64,000 bases of DNA, taken from the NCBI GenBank assembly GCA_003990955.1, contig BIFV01000003.1, positions 49,292-113,291 on the forward strand, read 5' to 3'. This DNA is from Sporomusaceae bacterium FL31 (GTDB lineage Bacteria > Bacillota > Negativicutes > DSM-1736 > Dendrosporobacteraceae). Below, piece after piece: positions 55,521 through 64,000 of the stretch (position 1 is the first letter of the stretch; each line of letters begins with the position of its first letter). The notes under the pieces are model-generated. The model was not told the origin of the DNA, did no database searches, and saw only the letters and a list, made by a program, of their open reading frames with translations. A program made the position numbers and the translations under genes.

Positions 55521-57608
55521 TTGGCGTCAGCAACGCATGTTACCATAAGAAAAAGAGTGACTATATTTTTTCTTTTTATTTCGGTAATAATGATTGGATT
55601 AGGTTGTCGACTCATGTATCTCCAGTTTTACCGCAGCGGCTGGCTAACTGAAAACGCTATTGATCAGCGAATTCGGGATATTCCTGTAGAGGCTAAACGC
55701 GGTATTATTTATGACCGTATTGGAAGAGAAATGGCAGTAAGCATCAGTACAGAATCAGTTTATGCAATTCCTGCAGAAATACGTAACGCCGATGAGACAG
55801 CAGCCAAATTGGCTGCTATTTTAGCGTTAGATGCTGATAAACTAGCACCTAAACTGAAAAAAAGGCAAGCTTTTACTTGGATAAAACGGAAAATTGATGA
55901 CGATGCAGCACGTGAAGTCAAGAAACTCAATCTGCCAGGTATTGGACTAACTCAGGAAGGCCGTAGGTATTATCCTCATGATAATTTGGCTGCCCATATA
56001 CTAGGTTTTACCGGGATTGACAGCCAAGGGCTCGATGGTGTCGAAATGACATTTGATCAATACTTACGCGGCCGCCCAGGCAGTATTGTTGTCGAGTATG
56101 ATGCTAGAGGACGTGAAATACCTTATGCAAGTCATCGCTTTGTTCCCCCAACAGACGGGAATAATGTTTACTTAACAATCGATTTAGTCATTCAGCAAAT
56201 TATTGAACGGGAATTAGAAAAAGTTATGCAGGAGACTCAGGCAAAAGCTGCAACAATCATCGTTATGCAGCCCCAAACTGGTGAAATCTTAGCATTAGCC
56301 AATAGGCCAGACTATAATCCTAATAAATTTGCTGAATATCCATCAAAACTATGGCGGAATGTTGCTGTTTCAAACGCTTACGAACCTGGATCCACCTTCA
56401 AAATATTGACTACGACTGCAGTGCTTGGTGATAAGGTGGTCAATCTTGATGAGCGTTTTTTTGATCCAGGCGGAATTGAAGTGCAGGGACGAACAATCCA
56501 TTGTTGGAAACATGGCGGGCATGGCAGTCAGAGTTTTCGCGAAGTTGTCGAAAACTCATGCAACACAGGCTTTGTTACGGTTGGATTGAGATTAGGCAAG
56601 GATCCTTTTTATAAATATTTGGAGGATTTCGGGTTAGGCAAATTGACCGGTATTGATTTACCTGGTGAATCTAAAGGAATTATGATTGATCAAACTAAAG
56701 CTACACCGATCAATATTGCTACAATGTCAATGGGGCAGAGCATTGCTGTGACACCGATTCAATTGGTTAATGCTGTTTCTACTGTATCAAACAACGGACA
56801 GAGAACCAGGCCTCAAATTGTCCGGGAAATCCGTAATAAAAATAATGAAATGATTCGAGGATTTCAGGCTGATGTTCAAAATCAGGTTGTTGATCCAGCC
56901 ATTGCACAACAAGTAAAAGATGTGCTTGAGAGTGTTGTTGCAAATGGGACTGGTAGAAATGCCTTTATTGAGGGCTATCGAATTGCCGGTAAAACTGGTA
57001 CTGCCCAAAAGGTTGGGGCAGGTGGCTATGTTCCGGGGAAATATGTTGCCTCTTTTGCTGGCTTTGCTCCGGCAGATGATCCACAAGTTGCAATGCTAGT
57101 TGTTATTGACGAACCTGTTGGATTGTACTATGGCGGCCAAATTGCGGCTCCTGTTTTCGGTGCAGTGATGAAAGATATTCTACAGTATTTGAAAGTTACA
57201 CCTAATTCGATGGAGAGCATAAAAGGGAATGTGCAGGCAGAACATGTTGCTGTTCCTAATCTAATTAACCTGCTTGTTCCTGATGCAATCAAAGAATTAC
57301 AAAAGTTTAATCTAAATGCCAGAGTTGAGGAAACGGGAGAACGGATTGCAGATCAAATACCTAAGCCGGGCAGCCGGCTGCCACAAGGATCTAATGTACT
57401 ATTATATACACTAACACCCCGATATGAATCAGGGCAGATTACGGTACCAGATTGTCAGGGGCGTTCACTCAGTGAAGCTTCAGAGATATTAGCAGAAGTA
57501 GGTTTAGCTATAAAACCAGTTGGTGAAGGTAAAATCGCTGTTAAACAAGATCCAATTCCCGGAAGTAAAGTAGTTTCGGGGACTACCATTACAATTTTCT
57601 TTGATTGA
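55521..57608 (+). CDS. Class B PBP with PASTA domains (FtsI/SpoVD-like transpeptidase)
   Basis: D,D-transpeptidase for septal or spore-cortex peptidoglycan. One N-terminal membrane helix is followed by a dimerisation domain and the transpeptidase. Catalytic Ser291 with Lys294 lies in EPGSTFK, then SCN in ENSCNTGF, and KTG in AGKTGTAQK. Two C-terminal PASTA repeats (VAVPNLINLLVPDAIKELQKFN and ITVPDCQGRSLSEASEILAEVGL). GGGGGAG favours TTG 55521. 695 residues. Whether it serves vegetative division, sporulation or both cannot be told from the sequence. Confidence 0.92.
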   Translation: MASATHVTIRKRVTIFFLFISVIMIGLGCRLMYLQFYRSGWLTENAIDQRIRDIPVEAKRGIIYDRIGREMAVSISTESVYAIPAEIRNADETAAKLAAILALDADKLAPKLKKRQAFTWIKRKIDDDAAREVKKLNLPGIGLTQEGRRYYPHDNLAAHILGFTGIDSQGLDGVEMTFDQYLRGRPGSIVVEYDARGREIPYASHRFVPPTDGNNVYLTIDLVIQQIIERELEKVMQETQAKAATIIVMQPQTGEILALANRPDYNPNKFAEYPSKLWRNVAVSNAYEPGSTFKILTTTAVLGDKVVNLDERFFDPGGIEVQGRTIHCWKHGGHGSQSFREVVENSCNTGFVTVGLRLGKDPFYKYLEDFGLGKLTGIDLPGESKGIMIDQTKATPINIATMSMGQSIAVTPIQLVNAVSTVSNNGQRTRPQIVREIRNKNNEMIRGFQADVQNQVVDPAIAQQVKDVLESVVANGTGRNAFIEGYRIAGKTGTAQKVGAGGYVPGKYVASFAGFAPADDPQVAMLVVIDEPVGLYYGGQIAAPVFGAVMKDILQYLKVTPNSMESIKGNVQAEHVAVPNLINLLVPDAIKELQKFNLNARVEETGERIADQIPKPGSRLPQGSNVLLYTLTPRYESGQITVPDCQGRSLSEASEILAEVGLAIKPVGEGKIAVKQDPIPGSKVVSGTTITIFFD

Positions 57609-57695
57609 GGAGTTACGGATTGGACTTTTTTTGCTGTCTAAGATAAAATTGGTAATATTGGTAATAATAGTGATATATTTGTAGGAGGCTTATAA

Positions 57696-59186
57696 ATGGA
57701 AAAAACTTTAGAGCAACTTCTCGCGATGATTCCGGAAGCAATGGTATCTGGCGATAAAAATAAAATGATAAAAGCAATCACTCACGATTCTCGCGATGTG
57801 ATACCAGGGACACTGTTTATATGTCTAACAGGGGCTAAGGTCGATGGGCACGACTATATTCACCAGGCTTATGAGGCAGGAGCTGCAGCAGTTTTAGTAG
57901 AGAAAGAGATAAAAGCTCCTGAAGGGTTAACCGTTATTCAGGTAAATAATACTAGGAGCGCGATGCAAACTATTGTTCCATACTTTTTTGACTATCCCGC
58001 CCGTAAGCTGCGGATGGTAGGGGTTACCGGCACGAATGGCAAGACAACGACAACCTATCTAATTCGGAGTATTTTAAAGGCGGCAGGATACAAAGTAGGT
58101 GTCATCGGGACTATTCAAACACTCATTGGCGAACGTATATTACCTGCGAAAAATACTACTCCAGATGTCGTGGACCTTCAGAAAACATTGGCTGAAATGG
58201 TAAGTGCAGCTATGGAGTATGTGATTATGGAAGTTTCGTCTCATGCTTTAGCTCTAAAACGGGTTGCCGGCAGTGAGTTTGATATCGGCGTGTTTACTAA
58301 CATTACCCGTGATCATCTTGATTTTCATAGCACCTTTGACAATTATATTGATGCTAAGGCTGAACTTTTCCGTATGCTTGAAAGCCCAGATAACTATAAA
58401 AGTAATAAAGCCGCAGTCATTAATATTGATGATGAAGCCGGCAACGTCATGTTGGGAAATACTAAATGCCGTGCTATTACTTATAGCGTAAATAAAAGTG
58501 CCGATATTAAAGCCCAGGACATTCACGTATTTGCAACTGGCTCAAAGTTCTCTCTAATGTCCGGGTTCGGTAATTTTCCGCTTGATTTAAAAATTACTGG
58601 TGTATTTAACGTTTATAATGTTATGGCAGCTATTGGGGTAGCTTTTGCTGAAGGAATAGCTGCAAATATTATTCAGCAAGCTATGGAGGATTTTGTTAGT
58701 GTTCCAGGCCGGTTTGAGTTGGTTGATGCTGGGCAGCCCTTTTCGGTTATTGTCGATTACGCCCACACTCCTGATGGGTTGGAAAACATATTGAGAACTG
58801 CCCAGCAATTTGCAAAGCAACGGATTATTGTTGTGTTTGGCTGTGGTGGTGACAGGGATCGTACTAAAAGGCCGATTATGGGAAAAATAACTGCCGAAAT
58901 GGCGGATGTTGTAATTGCAACTTCAGATAACCCTCGTAGTGAGGATCCTGAGTTTATTTTGTCGGAAATAGAAGTCGGTATCAAACAAGGATTAACTTCA
59001 AACAAGCAATATGAGAAGATTGTTGATAGGCGTCAAGCTATCATTAGAGCTTTAACGATTGCTAATCCTGAAGATGTTGTTATTATTGCAGGAAAAGGGC
59101 ATGAGACGTATCAAATTCTAAAAGATAAAACTATTTCATTTGATGATAAAGAAATCGCTCTTCAATTTCTCAGGGAGATGAAGTAA
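57696..59186 (+). CDS. murE: MurE, UDP-MurNAc-tripeptide synthetase (meso-DAP adding)
   Basis: Adds the third stem-peptide residue. The ATP-binding GVTGTNGKTTTTYLIRSILKA and EVSSHALALKRV are typical. The specificity motif DNPR at residues 411-414 indicates meso-diaminopimelate rather than lysine. GKGHETYQ is near the C terminus. 496 residues. GTAGGAGG precedes the ATG; it ends directly before murF. Confidence 0.96.
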   Translation: MEKTLEQLLAMIPEAMVSGDKNKMIKAITHDSRDVIPGTLFICLTGAKVDGHDYIHQAYEAGAAAVLVEKEIKAPEGLTVIQVNNTRSAMQTIVPYFFDYPARKLRMVGVTGTNGKTTTTYLIRSILKAAGYKVGVIGTIQTLIGERILPAKNTTPDVVDLQKTLAEMVSAAMEYVIMEVSSHALALKRVAGSEFDIGVFTNITRDHLDFHSTFDNYIDAKAELFRMLESPDNYKSNKAAVINIDDEAGNVMLGNTKCRAITYSVNKSADIKAQDIHVFATGSKFSLMSGFGNFPLDLKITGVFNVYNVMAAIGVAFAEGIAANIIQQAMEDFVSVPGRFELVDAGQPFSVIVDYAHTPDGLENILRTAQQFAKQRIIVVFGCGGDRDRTKRPIMGKITAEMADVVIATSDNPRSEDPEFILSEIEVGIKQGLTSNKQYEKIVDRRQAIIRALTIANPEDVVIIAGKGHETYQILKDKTISFDDKEIALQFLREMK

Positions 59187-60548
59187 ATGGCAGAGTTTTC
59201 AGTTCGCGATATTTGTCTTGCTACGGGTGGCAAAATTCAGCAATGTGAAGAAAATTATTTTACAGGCGTGTCAACTGACACTAGAACAATAAGACCGGGA
59301 GATTTGTTTGTAGCAATTACTGGGGAACGTTTTGACGGGCATAGCTTTATTAATCAAGCCATACAAAATGGAGCTTCTGGCATTGTGGCTTCAACTCAAC
59401 TATCTGCAATAAATGGTAATGTCACAGTTATTATTGTAGAAAATACTTTAAAAGCATATCAGGATATTGCTGCTTTTCATCGGAATAGATTCAGCATCCC
59501 AGTAATAGCTATAACCGGCTCTAATGGAAAAACGACAACCAAAGATTTTACAGCTGCTGTTTTGGGGAGTCGATGGAATGTACTAAAAACTCAGGCTAAT
59601 TATAATAATGAAATTGGATTACCACTCACATTACTTCATTTAGAGCCGTGTCATGATGTGGCTGTTGTTGAAATGGGAATGCGTGGCCTTGGCGAAATTC
59701 ATGAACTGACCGAAATTGCTAGACCGACTATTGCTATTTTAACAAATGTTGGCGAAACACATATTGAACTGCTTGGTTCACTTGATAATATAGCCACAGC
59801 AAAATCAGAGTTAGTTTCTGCTATTTCTAAAGATGGTCTTGTTGTGCTTAATGCAGATAATGATTACGTAAGAAATATGAGCAGCAAAGCTTTAGGGCAG
59901 GTTATCTATTATGGTATCCAGCATGAATACTGCCAGGTTCGAGCTGTAAATGTGAAAACACACGAATATGAAACAGTCTTTGATTGTGAACATTCTCAGG
60001 GAGTTTTTACAGCAGTCATTCCTACCATTGGCAAGCATAATGTTTATAATGCATTGGCAGCTATTACAACAGCTTTAGAATTAGGTCTTCATCCGGATGA
60101 GATTAAAGCTGGCCTAAGCCTGTTTACACCCAGTGCAATGCGTTTGGCAATTGAAAAAATTGGCAATTATAATATCATTAATGATGCCTATAATGCCAGT
60201 CCGATGTCTATGGTGGCTGCAATTGATACACTCGTTGAATTTGCACCAGGAAGGCGTATCGCCGTATTAGGCGATATGCTGGAATTAGGCTCAATGGCTG
60301 TTAAAGCGCACCAGCAGATTGGGCAAAAATTGGCGGCAGCTGGTGTGGATATCGTAGTAACAGTGGGAGAATTGGCAAAACATATCGCCGATTCAGCACA
60401 AGAATATGGAATACTAACTGTTGTAGCTTGCGATAGTCATGCTCTTGCTCAAAGATGTTTACAAGAATTACTGAAACCCGGTGATACTGTGTTAATAAAA
60501 GGATCACGCGGTATGAAGATGGAAAAAATATTGGAACAGTTGATCTAA
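59187..60548 (+). CDS. murF: MurF, UDP-MurNAc-tripeptide D-Ala-D-Ala ligase
   Basis: Adds D-Ala-D-Ala to the stem peptide. The ATP loop AITGSNGKTTTKDFTAAVL is at ~110, followed by TQANYNNEIGLPLTLL and EMGMRGLGEIHELTEIARPTIAILTNVGETHIELLGS, then NDAYNASPMSMVAAID and LIKGSRGMKMEKI. 453 residues. It begins right after the murE stop. Confidence 0.96.
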   Translation: MAEFSVRDICLATGGKIQQCEENYFTGVSTDTRTIRPGDLFVAITGERFDGHSFINQAIQNGASGIVASTQLSAINGNVTVIIVENTLKAYQDIAAFHRNRFSIPVIAITGSNGKTTTKDFTAAVLGSRWNVLKTQANYNNEIGLPLTLLHLEPCHDVAVVEMGMRGLGEIHELTEIARPTIAILTNVGETHIELLGSLDNIATAKSELVSAISKDGLVVLNADNDYVRNMSSKALGQVIYYGIQHEYCQVRAVNVKTHEYETVFDCEHSQGVFTAVIPTIGKHNVYNALAAITTALELGLHPDEIKAGLSLFTPSAMRLAIEKIGNYNIINDAYNASPMSMVAAIDTLVEFAPGRRIAVLGDMLELGSMAVKAHQQIGQKLAAAGVDIVVTVGELAKHIADSAQEYGILTVVACDSHALAQRCLQELLKPGDTVLIKGSRGMKMEKILEQLI

Positions 60549-60565
60549 GGTCTGGGAGGCTTATC

Positions 60566-61540
60566 ATGCATGAATTATTCTATGCTACAGTAGTGGCTTT
60601 TATCGTTGCACTCATTGTTGGTCCATTAGTGATTCCGCTATTACAGCGAATGAAATTTGGTCAAAGTATTCGAGAAGAGGGGCCTGAGCGGCATTATGCC
60701 AAAGCTGGAACCCCAACAATGGGGGGCATCATTATTTTAACTGCTTTAATCATTCCTGTTGTTTATTTTGCCGGCAGCAGTTTGGAAATATGGTTAGCGC
60801 TTTTTGTAACTCTGGGTCATGGACTATTAGGTTTTATTGATGATTTTATTAAAGTAGTCTTAAAACGTTCGCTTGGACTTAAGGCTCGGCAAAAATTATT
60901 AGGGCAAATTGTTATGGCTTTGGCCTTATGCTATATTGCGATCAACTATATGGGACGGGGAACGGATTTATGGATACCGTTGTTAGGTGTTAATGTTGAT
61001 TTTGGGCCGTTATATTATATTTTAATTTTTTTAGTTCTTGTCGGTACTACCAATGCGGTAAATTTAACAGATGGCTTGGATGGCTTGGCGGCAGGAACTA
61101 CGACGGTTGCGGCACTAGCTTATGCGGTGATCTGTATGAATTTTGCAAAGCCGGATTTAGCAATATTTTGCGTGTCTCTTGCAGGTGCGACTTTAGGCTT
61201 TTTACGCTATAACGCTCACCCCGCCAGAGTGTTTATGGGTGATACGGGCTCATTGGCGCTGGGTGGAGCACTTGCCGCAGTTTCAGTGATGACTAAGACA
61301 GAATTGCTGCTTGTGATTGTTGGCGGTGTTTTTGTTATTGAGGCTTTATCGGTCATTATCCAAGTTATTTCTTTTAAATCAACAGGGAAACGTGTTTTCT
61401 TAATGAGTCCTATTCATCATCATTTTGAATTGGCTGGCTGGTCAGAAAATAAGGTGGTTACTGTTTTCTGGCTGGCTGGAGCGGTTTTTAGTGCAATTGC
61501 GTTAGTCATATTAGCGGTAAGCCAATCAGGAGGCATATAA
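60566..61540 (+). CDS. mraY: MraY, phospho-MurNAc-pentapeptide translocase
   Basis: Makes lipid I by attaching the MurNAc-pentapeptide phosphate to undecaprenyl phosphate. Ten-helix membrane enzyme. RHYAKAGTPTMGGIIIL, GFIDDFIKVVLKRSLGLKARQKLLGQ, TTNAVNLTDGLDGLAAG, FMGDTGSLALGGAL and MSPIHHHFELAGWSENKVV are all intact. 324 residues. Uses the carrier made by UppS. Confidence 0.97.
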   Translation: MHELFYATVVAFIVALIVGPLVIPLLQRMKFGQSIREEGPERHYAKAGTPTMGGIIILTALIIPVVYFAGSSLEIWLALFVTLGHGLLGFIDDFIKVVLKRSLGLKARQKLLGQIVMALALCYIAINYMGRGTDLWIPLLGVNVDFGPLYYILIFLVLVGTTNAVNLTDGLDGLAAGTTTVAALAYAVICMNFAKPDLAIFCVSLAGATLGFLRYNAHPARVFMGDTGSLALGGALAAVSVMTKTELLLVIVGGVFVIEALSVIIQVISFKSTGKRVFLMSPIHHHFELAGWSENKVVTVFWLAGAVFSAIALVILAVSQSGGI

Positions 61541-61541
61541 G

Positions 61542-62897
61542 ATGCAGTTTAAGGATAAAAAAATCGTTGTACTGGGAGCAGGCATTAGTGGTATTGGCGT
61601 GGCTGGTATTTTGCAGCAGCTTGGCGGAGATGTTATCTTAAATGATGCCAAGCCCGCTGAGAAAATTAAGCAAGATTTTTCTGGTTTAGAAACGCAGGGT
61701 GTAAAACTGGTTCTTGGAATGCAGGAGGAAAGTATATTACAAGATGTTGATTATTTAGTTGTTTCACCCGGTATATCTATTCATTTGCCATTAATTCAAA
61801 AAGCAAAGTCACAAGGGATTTTGGTTATGAGCGAAATTGAAGTGGCTTATCAGTTATGTCAAGCTCCAATTATTGCAATAACTGGAACAAATGGTAAAAC
61901 AACAACAACAACCCTTGTTGGTGAAATGTTACAAACAACCGGGAAAGAAATTGTTATTGGCGGCAATATTGGAAGTTCATTAACCAAAGAGGTAGCTGCT
62001 GTTGCTTCAGATGGGATGGTTGTTGCTGAGATATCCAGTTTCCAGCTAGAAGGAGCCGTTGACTTTAGACCTAAAATTGCTGCGATATTGAACTTGACGC
62101 CAGACCATCTTGATAGGCATCAAACAATGGAAATTTACCAAAAAACAAAAGAAACAATATTTAAAAATCAGACAGCAGATGACTTTTTGGTATTAAATTA
62201 TGACGATGTACAGGTACGTGATATGGCAGAACGGGGTACAGCCAGGGTCATGTTTTTCAGTCGTAAAGAAGAATTGACTGAAGGGATTTTCGTTAAGAAT
62301 GAAACTATTACAATCATGTGGGAAGGCAAAAAATACGAAGTTTGTTCTGTGCATGATATAAAAATAAAAGGCGGCCATAATATTGAGAATACTCTGGCAG
62401 CCTGCGGCATGGCTTTTTTGGCTGGGGCAAAAGTGATAGAACTTGCTAAGGTTATTAAAAACTTTGGCGGAGTTGAACATCGCATTGAATTTGTTGCTAG
62501 AATTAATGGGACGGAATATTATAATGATTCAAAAGCTACCAATCCTGAATCGTCAATTAAGGCACTTGAGGCATTTGATGGCCATGTGATATTAATCGCA
62601 GGCGGGCGGGATAAGAAGACAGATTTGACTGAATTTGTTCGATTAATTGGCGATAAAGTCGACCATTTAATTTTACTTGGCGAAGCACAAGAGCGCTTTA
62701 AAGAGGCTGCAGGTCATGGCGGTGTAAAAAGCATATATACCGTTCAATCCTTTGATGAGGCAGTTCATCTAGCACATAACTTAGCAGGAGCACATCATGT
62801 CGTATTATTATCGCCAGCTTGTTCCAGTTATGATATGTTTGACAATTATGAAGAGCGAGGAAAGGTATTTAAGAATCTAGTTCGTCAATTAGGTTAG
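61542..62897 (+). CDS. murD: MurD, UDP-MurNAc-L-Ala D-glutamate ligase
   Basis: Adds D-glutamate. N-terminal KIVVLGAGISGIGVAGIL, ATP loop AITGTNGKTTTTTLVGEML, AEISSFQLEGAVDFRPKIAAILNLTPDHLDRH, YNDSKATNPESSIKALEAF and LLSPACSSYDMFDNYEERG. 451 residues. One base separates it from the mraY stop, so it is tightly coupled. Confidence 0.96.
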   Translation: MQFKDKKIVVLGAGISGIGVAGILQQLGGDVILNDAKPAEKIKQDFSGLETQGVKLVLGMQEESILQDVDYLVVSPGISIHLPLIQKAKSQGILVMSEIEVAYQLCQAPIIAITGTNGKTTTTTLVGEMLQTTGKEIVIGGNIGSSLTKEVAAVASDGMVVAEISSFQLEGAVDFRPKIAAILNLTPDHLDRHQTMEIYQKTKETIFKNQTADDFLVLNYDDVQVRDMAERGTARVMFFSRKEELTEGIFVKNETITIMWEGKKYEVCSVHDIKIKGGHNIENTLAACGMAFLAGAKVIELAKVIKNFGGVEHRIEFVARINGTEYYNDSKATNPESSIKALEAFDGHVILIAGGRDKKTDLTEFVRLIGDKVDHLILLGEAQERFKEAAGHGGVKSIYTVQSFDEAVHLAHNLAGAHHVVLLSPACSSYDMFDNYEERGKVFKNLVRQLG

Positions 62898-62908
62898 GAG
62901 GGAAAATA

Positions 62909-63853
62909 TTGGCCACTAAACCTAAGTCGCCTGATTTTATTATCTTTTTTGCGGTGATAGCTTTATTGGGAATTGGCGTGGTAATGGTTTATAGTTCAAG
63001 CGCTGTGTCTGCCTATGTTAATTTTGATGATAGTTATTATTTTTTGAAAAGGCAGATCATCTGGGCATCTCTAGGTCTCTTAGCTATGGTATTAACCATG
63101 AATGTCGACTATCATGTATGGCGAAAACTGGCGAAACCAGTTATGTTAGTTACATTAATATTGCTTGTACTAGTTTTAGTCCCAGGATTGGGGAAAGTGG
63201 TCAATGGTGCGAGGCGTTGGCTGGGATTTGGATCACTTTATTTACAGCCTTCGGAAATTGCCAAGCTTAGTATGGTACTATTTACCTCAACAAGTTTAGC
63301 CAAACATCAGGAAAGGATTTCTAGCTTTCTACGGGGTATCGTTCCACAACTCTTGATGTTATTAGTGGTATTTGCTTTGATCTTGAAGGAACCAGATCTA
63401 GGAACAGCATTATCGATTGCTGGAACTGTTTTTGTACTATTATTTGTTTCAGGGGCAAAAATGAAACATTTAGGCTCATTAGGTGCGCTTGGTGTTGTCG
63501 GCATTATTGCAGCCGTTCTTTATGAGCCATATCGAATGAAAAGACTGCTTGCATTTAGTGATCCTTGGGCTGATCCTCTTGATACCGGTTATCATATTAT
63601 TCAGTCTCTATATGCAATTGGTTCAGGCGGCCTATTTGGGGTAGGCCTAGGAAGAAGTCGTGAGAAATTCTTATATTTACCAGAGCCTCATACTGATTTT
63701 ATTTTTGCAATTTTAGGCGAAGAACTGGGGCTAATTGGTACGCTTACGGTAATCGTCTTGTTCTTCTTGTTTGCTTGGCGCGGATTGAAGGTAGCTATTT
63801 CGGCACCAGATATCTATGGGAGTTCTTATTATCATTGGCGTCACATTACTTAA
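62909..63853 (+). CDS. ftsW: FtsW/SpoVE-type SEDS protein, C terminus replaced
   Basis: Lipid II polymerase acting with class B PBPs. About eight helices of the SEDS fold are present, with VMVYSSSAVSAYVNFDDSYYFLKRQIIW, NGARRWLGFGSLYLQPSEIAKL, LKEPDLGTALSIAGTVFVLLF, GYHIIQSLYAIGSGGLFGVGLGRSREKFLYLPEPHTDFIFAILGEELGLIG and WRGLKVAISAPDIYGS. After that the family would continue with more helices and ISYGGSS; instead the frame reads SYYHWRHIT and stops. About 80 family residues are lost. TTG start after AGGAGGG. Normal up to ~63820. Confidence 0.9.
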   Translation: MATKPKSPDFIIFFAVIALLGIGVVMVYSSSAVSAYVNFDDSYYFLKRQIIWASLGLLAMVLTMNVDYHVWRKLAKPVMLVTLILLVLVLVPGLGKVVNGARRWLGFGSLYLQPSEIAKLSMVLFTSTSLAKHQERISSFLRGIVPQLLMLLVVFALILKEPDLGTALSIAGTVFVLLFVSGAKMKHLGSLGALGVVGIIAAVLYEPYRMKRLLAFSDPWADPLDTGYHIIQSLYAIGSGGLFGVGLGRSREKFLYLPEPHTDFIFAILGEELGLIGTLTVIVLFFLFAWRGLKVAISAPDIYGSSYYHWRHIT

Positions 63854-64000
63854 TCTATTAGGAGCCGATCAACTCAGTAAGTTAGAAAGTGGTTTAGCCA
63901 TCATTAAGCTTATCGCAATCGTCGGTTTTGTTGTTGTTGGCTTGGCAGTTATTGCCGGAGCTATTCCTGGTAGCGGCTCACTTGGAGCCGGTGAGGTGCT
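63816..64000 (+). CDS. Amino-acid permease (APC family) internal fragment, 3' cut by window
   Basis: From ~63816 a different frame encodes GVLIIIGVTLLNLLGADQLSKLESGLAIIKLIAIVGFVVVGLAVIAGAIPGSGSLGAGEV. This matches the middle membrane helices of APC-type amino-acid permeases (the LLNLxGxxxxxxxExxxAxIKxxAI pattern). No start codon with a ribosome site exists and the normal N-terminal helices are absent, so it is only a piece. It is out of frame with ftsW. Either a real fusion/deletion junction or a sequence-assembly join. Confidence 0.75.
   Translation, partial: MGVLIIIGVTLLNLLGADQLSKLESGLAIIKLIAIVGFVVVGLAVIAGAIPGSGSLGAGEV

Overview
This window looks like chromosomal core DNA from a motile, low-GC Firmicute. 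The most likely group is a Negativicutes-type bacterium related to Pelosinus or Sporomusa; that placement is inferred from gene order and protein flavour, not from a 16S gene. Supporting signs are trmFO-hslVU-codY feeding directly into a fla/che cluster, FliY instead of FliN, strong Shine-Dalgarno sites with frequent TTG and GTG starts, a MurE with the meso-DAP motif DNPR, and a PASTA-tailed SpoVD-like transpeptidase. All genes but one read on the + strand. No tRNA, rRNA, CRISPR array, prophage or insertion sequence was seen.

Layout. 1-4432: trmFO (5' end cut by the window), hslV, hslU and codY, closed by a strong hairpin. 4769-36492: one near-continuous flagellar/chemotaxis block. It runs flgBC-fliEFGHIJ, a lytic transglycosylase, a MotE/YlxF-like protein, fliK-flgD, a flagellar operon protein, flgE-flbD, fliL-fliM-fliY-cheY, fliOPQR-flhB-flhA-flhF-flhG, a PilZ brake, cheB-cheA-cheW-cheC-cheD, a small membrane protein, the flagellar sigma factor, fapA and two late accessory genes. 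It encodes rod, hook, MS ring, switch, export gate, placement GTPase/ATPase, adaptation enzymes and sigma-28. motAB, cheR, receptors and flagellin are not in the window.

36532-46743: translation, lipid and isoprenoid housekeeping. rpsB (good sigma-A promoter and a structured leader), tsf, pyrH and frr are followed by a 67-residue protein plus a 2[4Fe-4S] ferredoxin, then uppS, cdsA, dxr, rseP, ispG and proS. UppS, CdsA, Dxr and IspG together supply isoprenoid and phospholipid precursors that lead toward the undecaprenyl carrier used by the wall genes at the end of the window.

46888-53410: a looser accessory stretch of short units, each with its own terminator. It holds a DUF155/RMD1-like protein, a CoA-binding protein with thioredoxin, an unrecognised 139-residue protein, a CBO0543-type membrane protein, a decayed second copy of the thioredoxin 3' end with its terminator, feoB-feoA, a convergent DUF1858 redox-disulfide protein (the only minus-strand gene) and a YbaK/EbsC deacylase.

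53552-63853: the dcw cell-wall/division cluster: MraZ-type repeats, mraZ, rsmH, ftsL, a SpoVD-like PBP, murE, murF, mraY, murD and ftsW. FtsW stops matching its family at about 63815-63835, and the last ~170 bases encode, in another frame, the middle of an amino-acid permease. That junction is either a real rearrangement or an assembly chimera, and it is the most unusual point in the window. I see no convincing new defence or biosynthetic system; the best leads are this junction, the thioredoxin remnant and its flanking genes, and several small conserved-looking proteins of unknown function.
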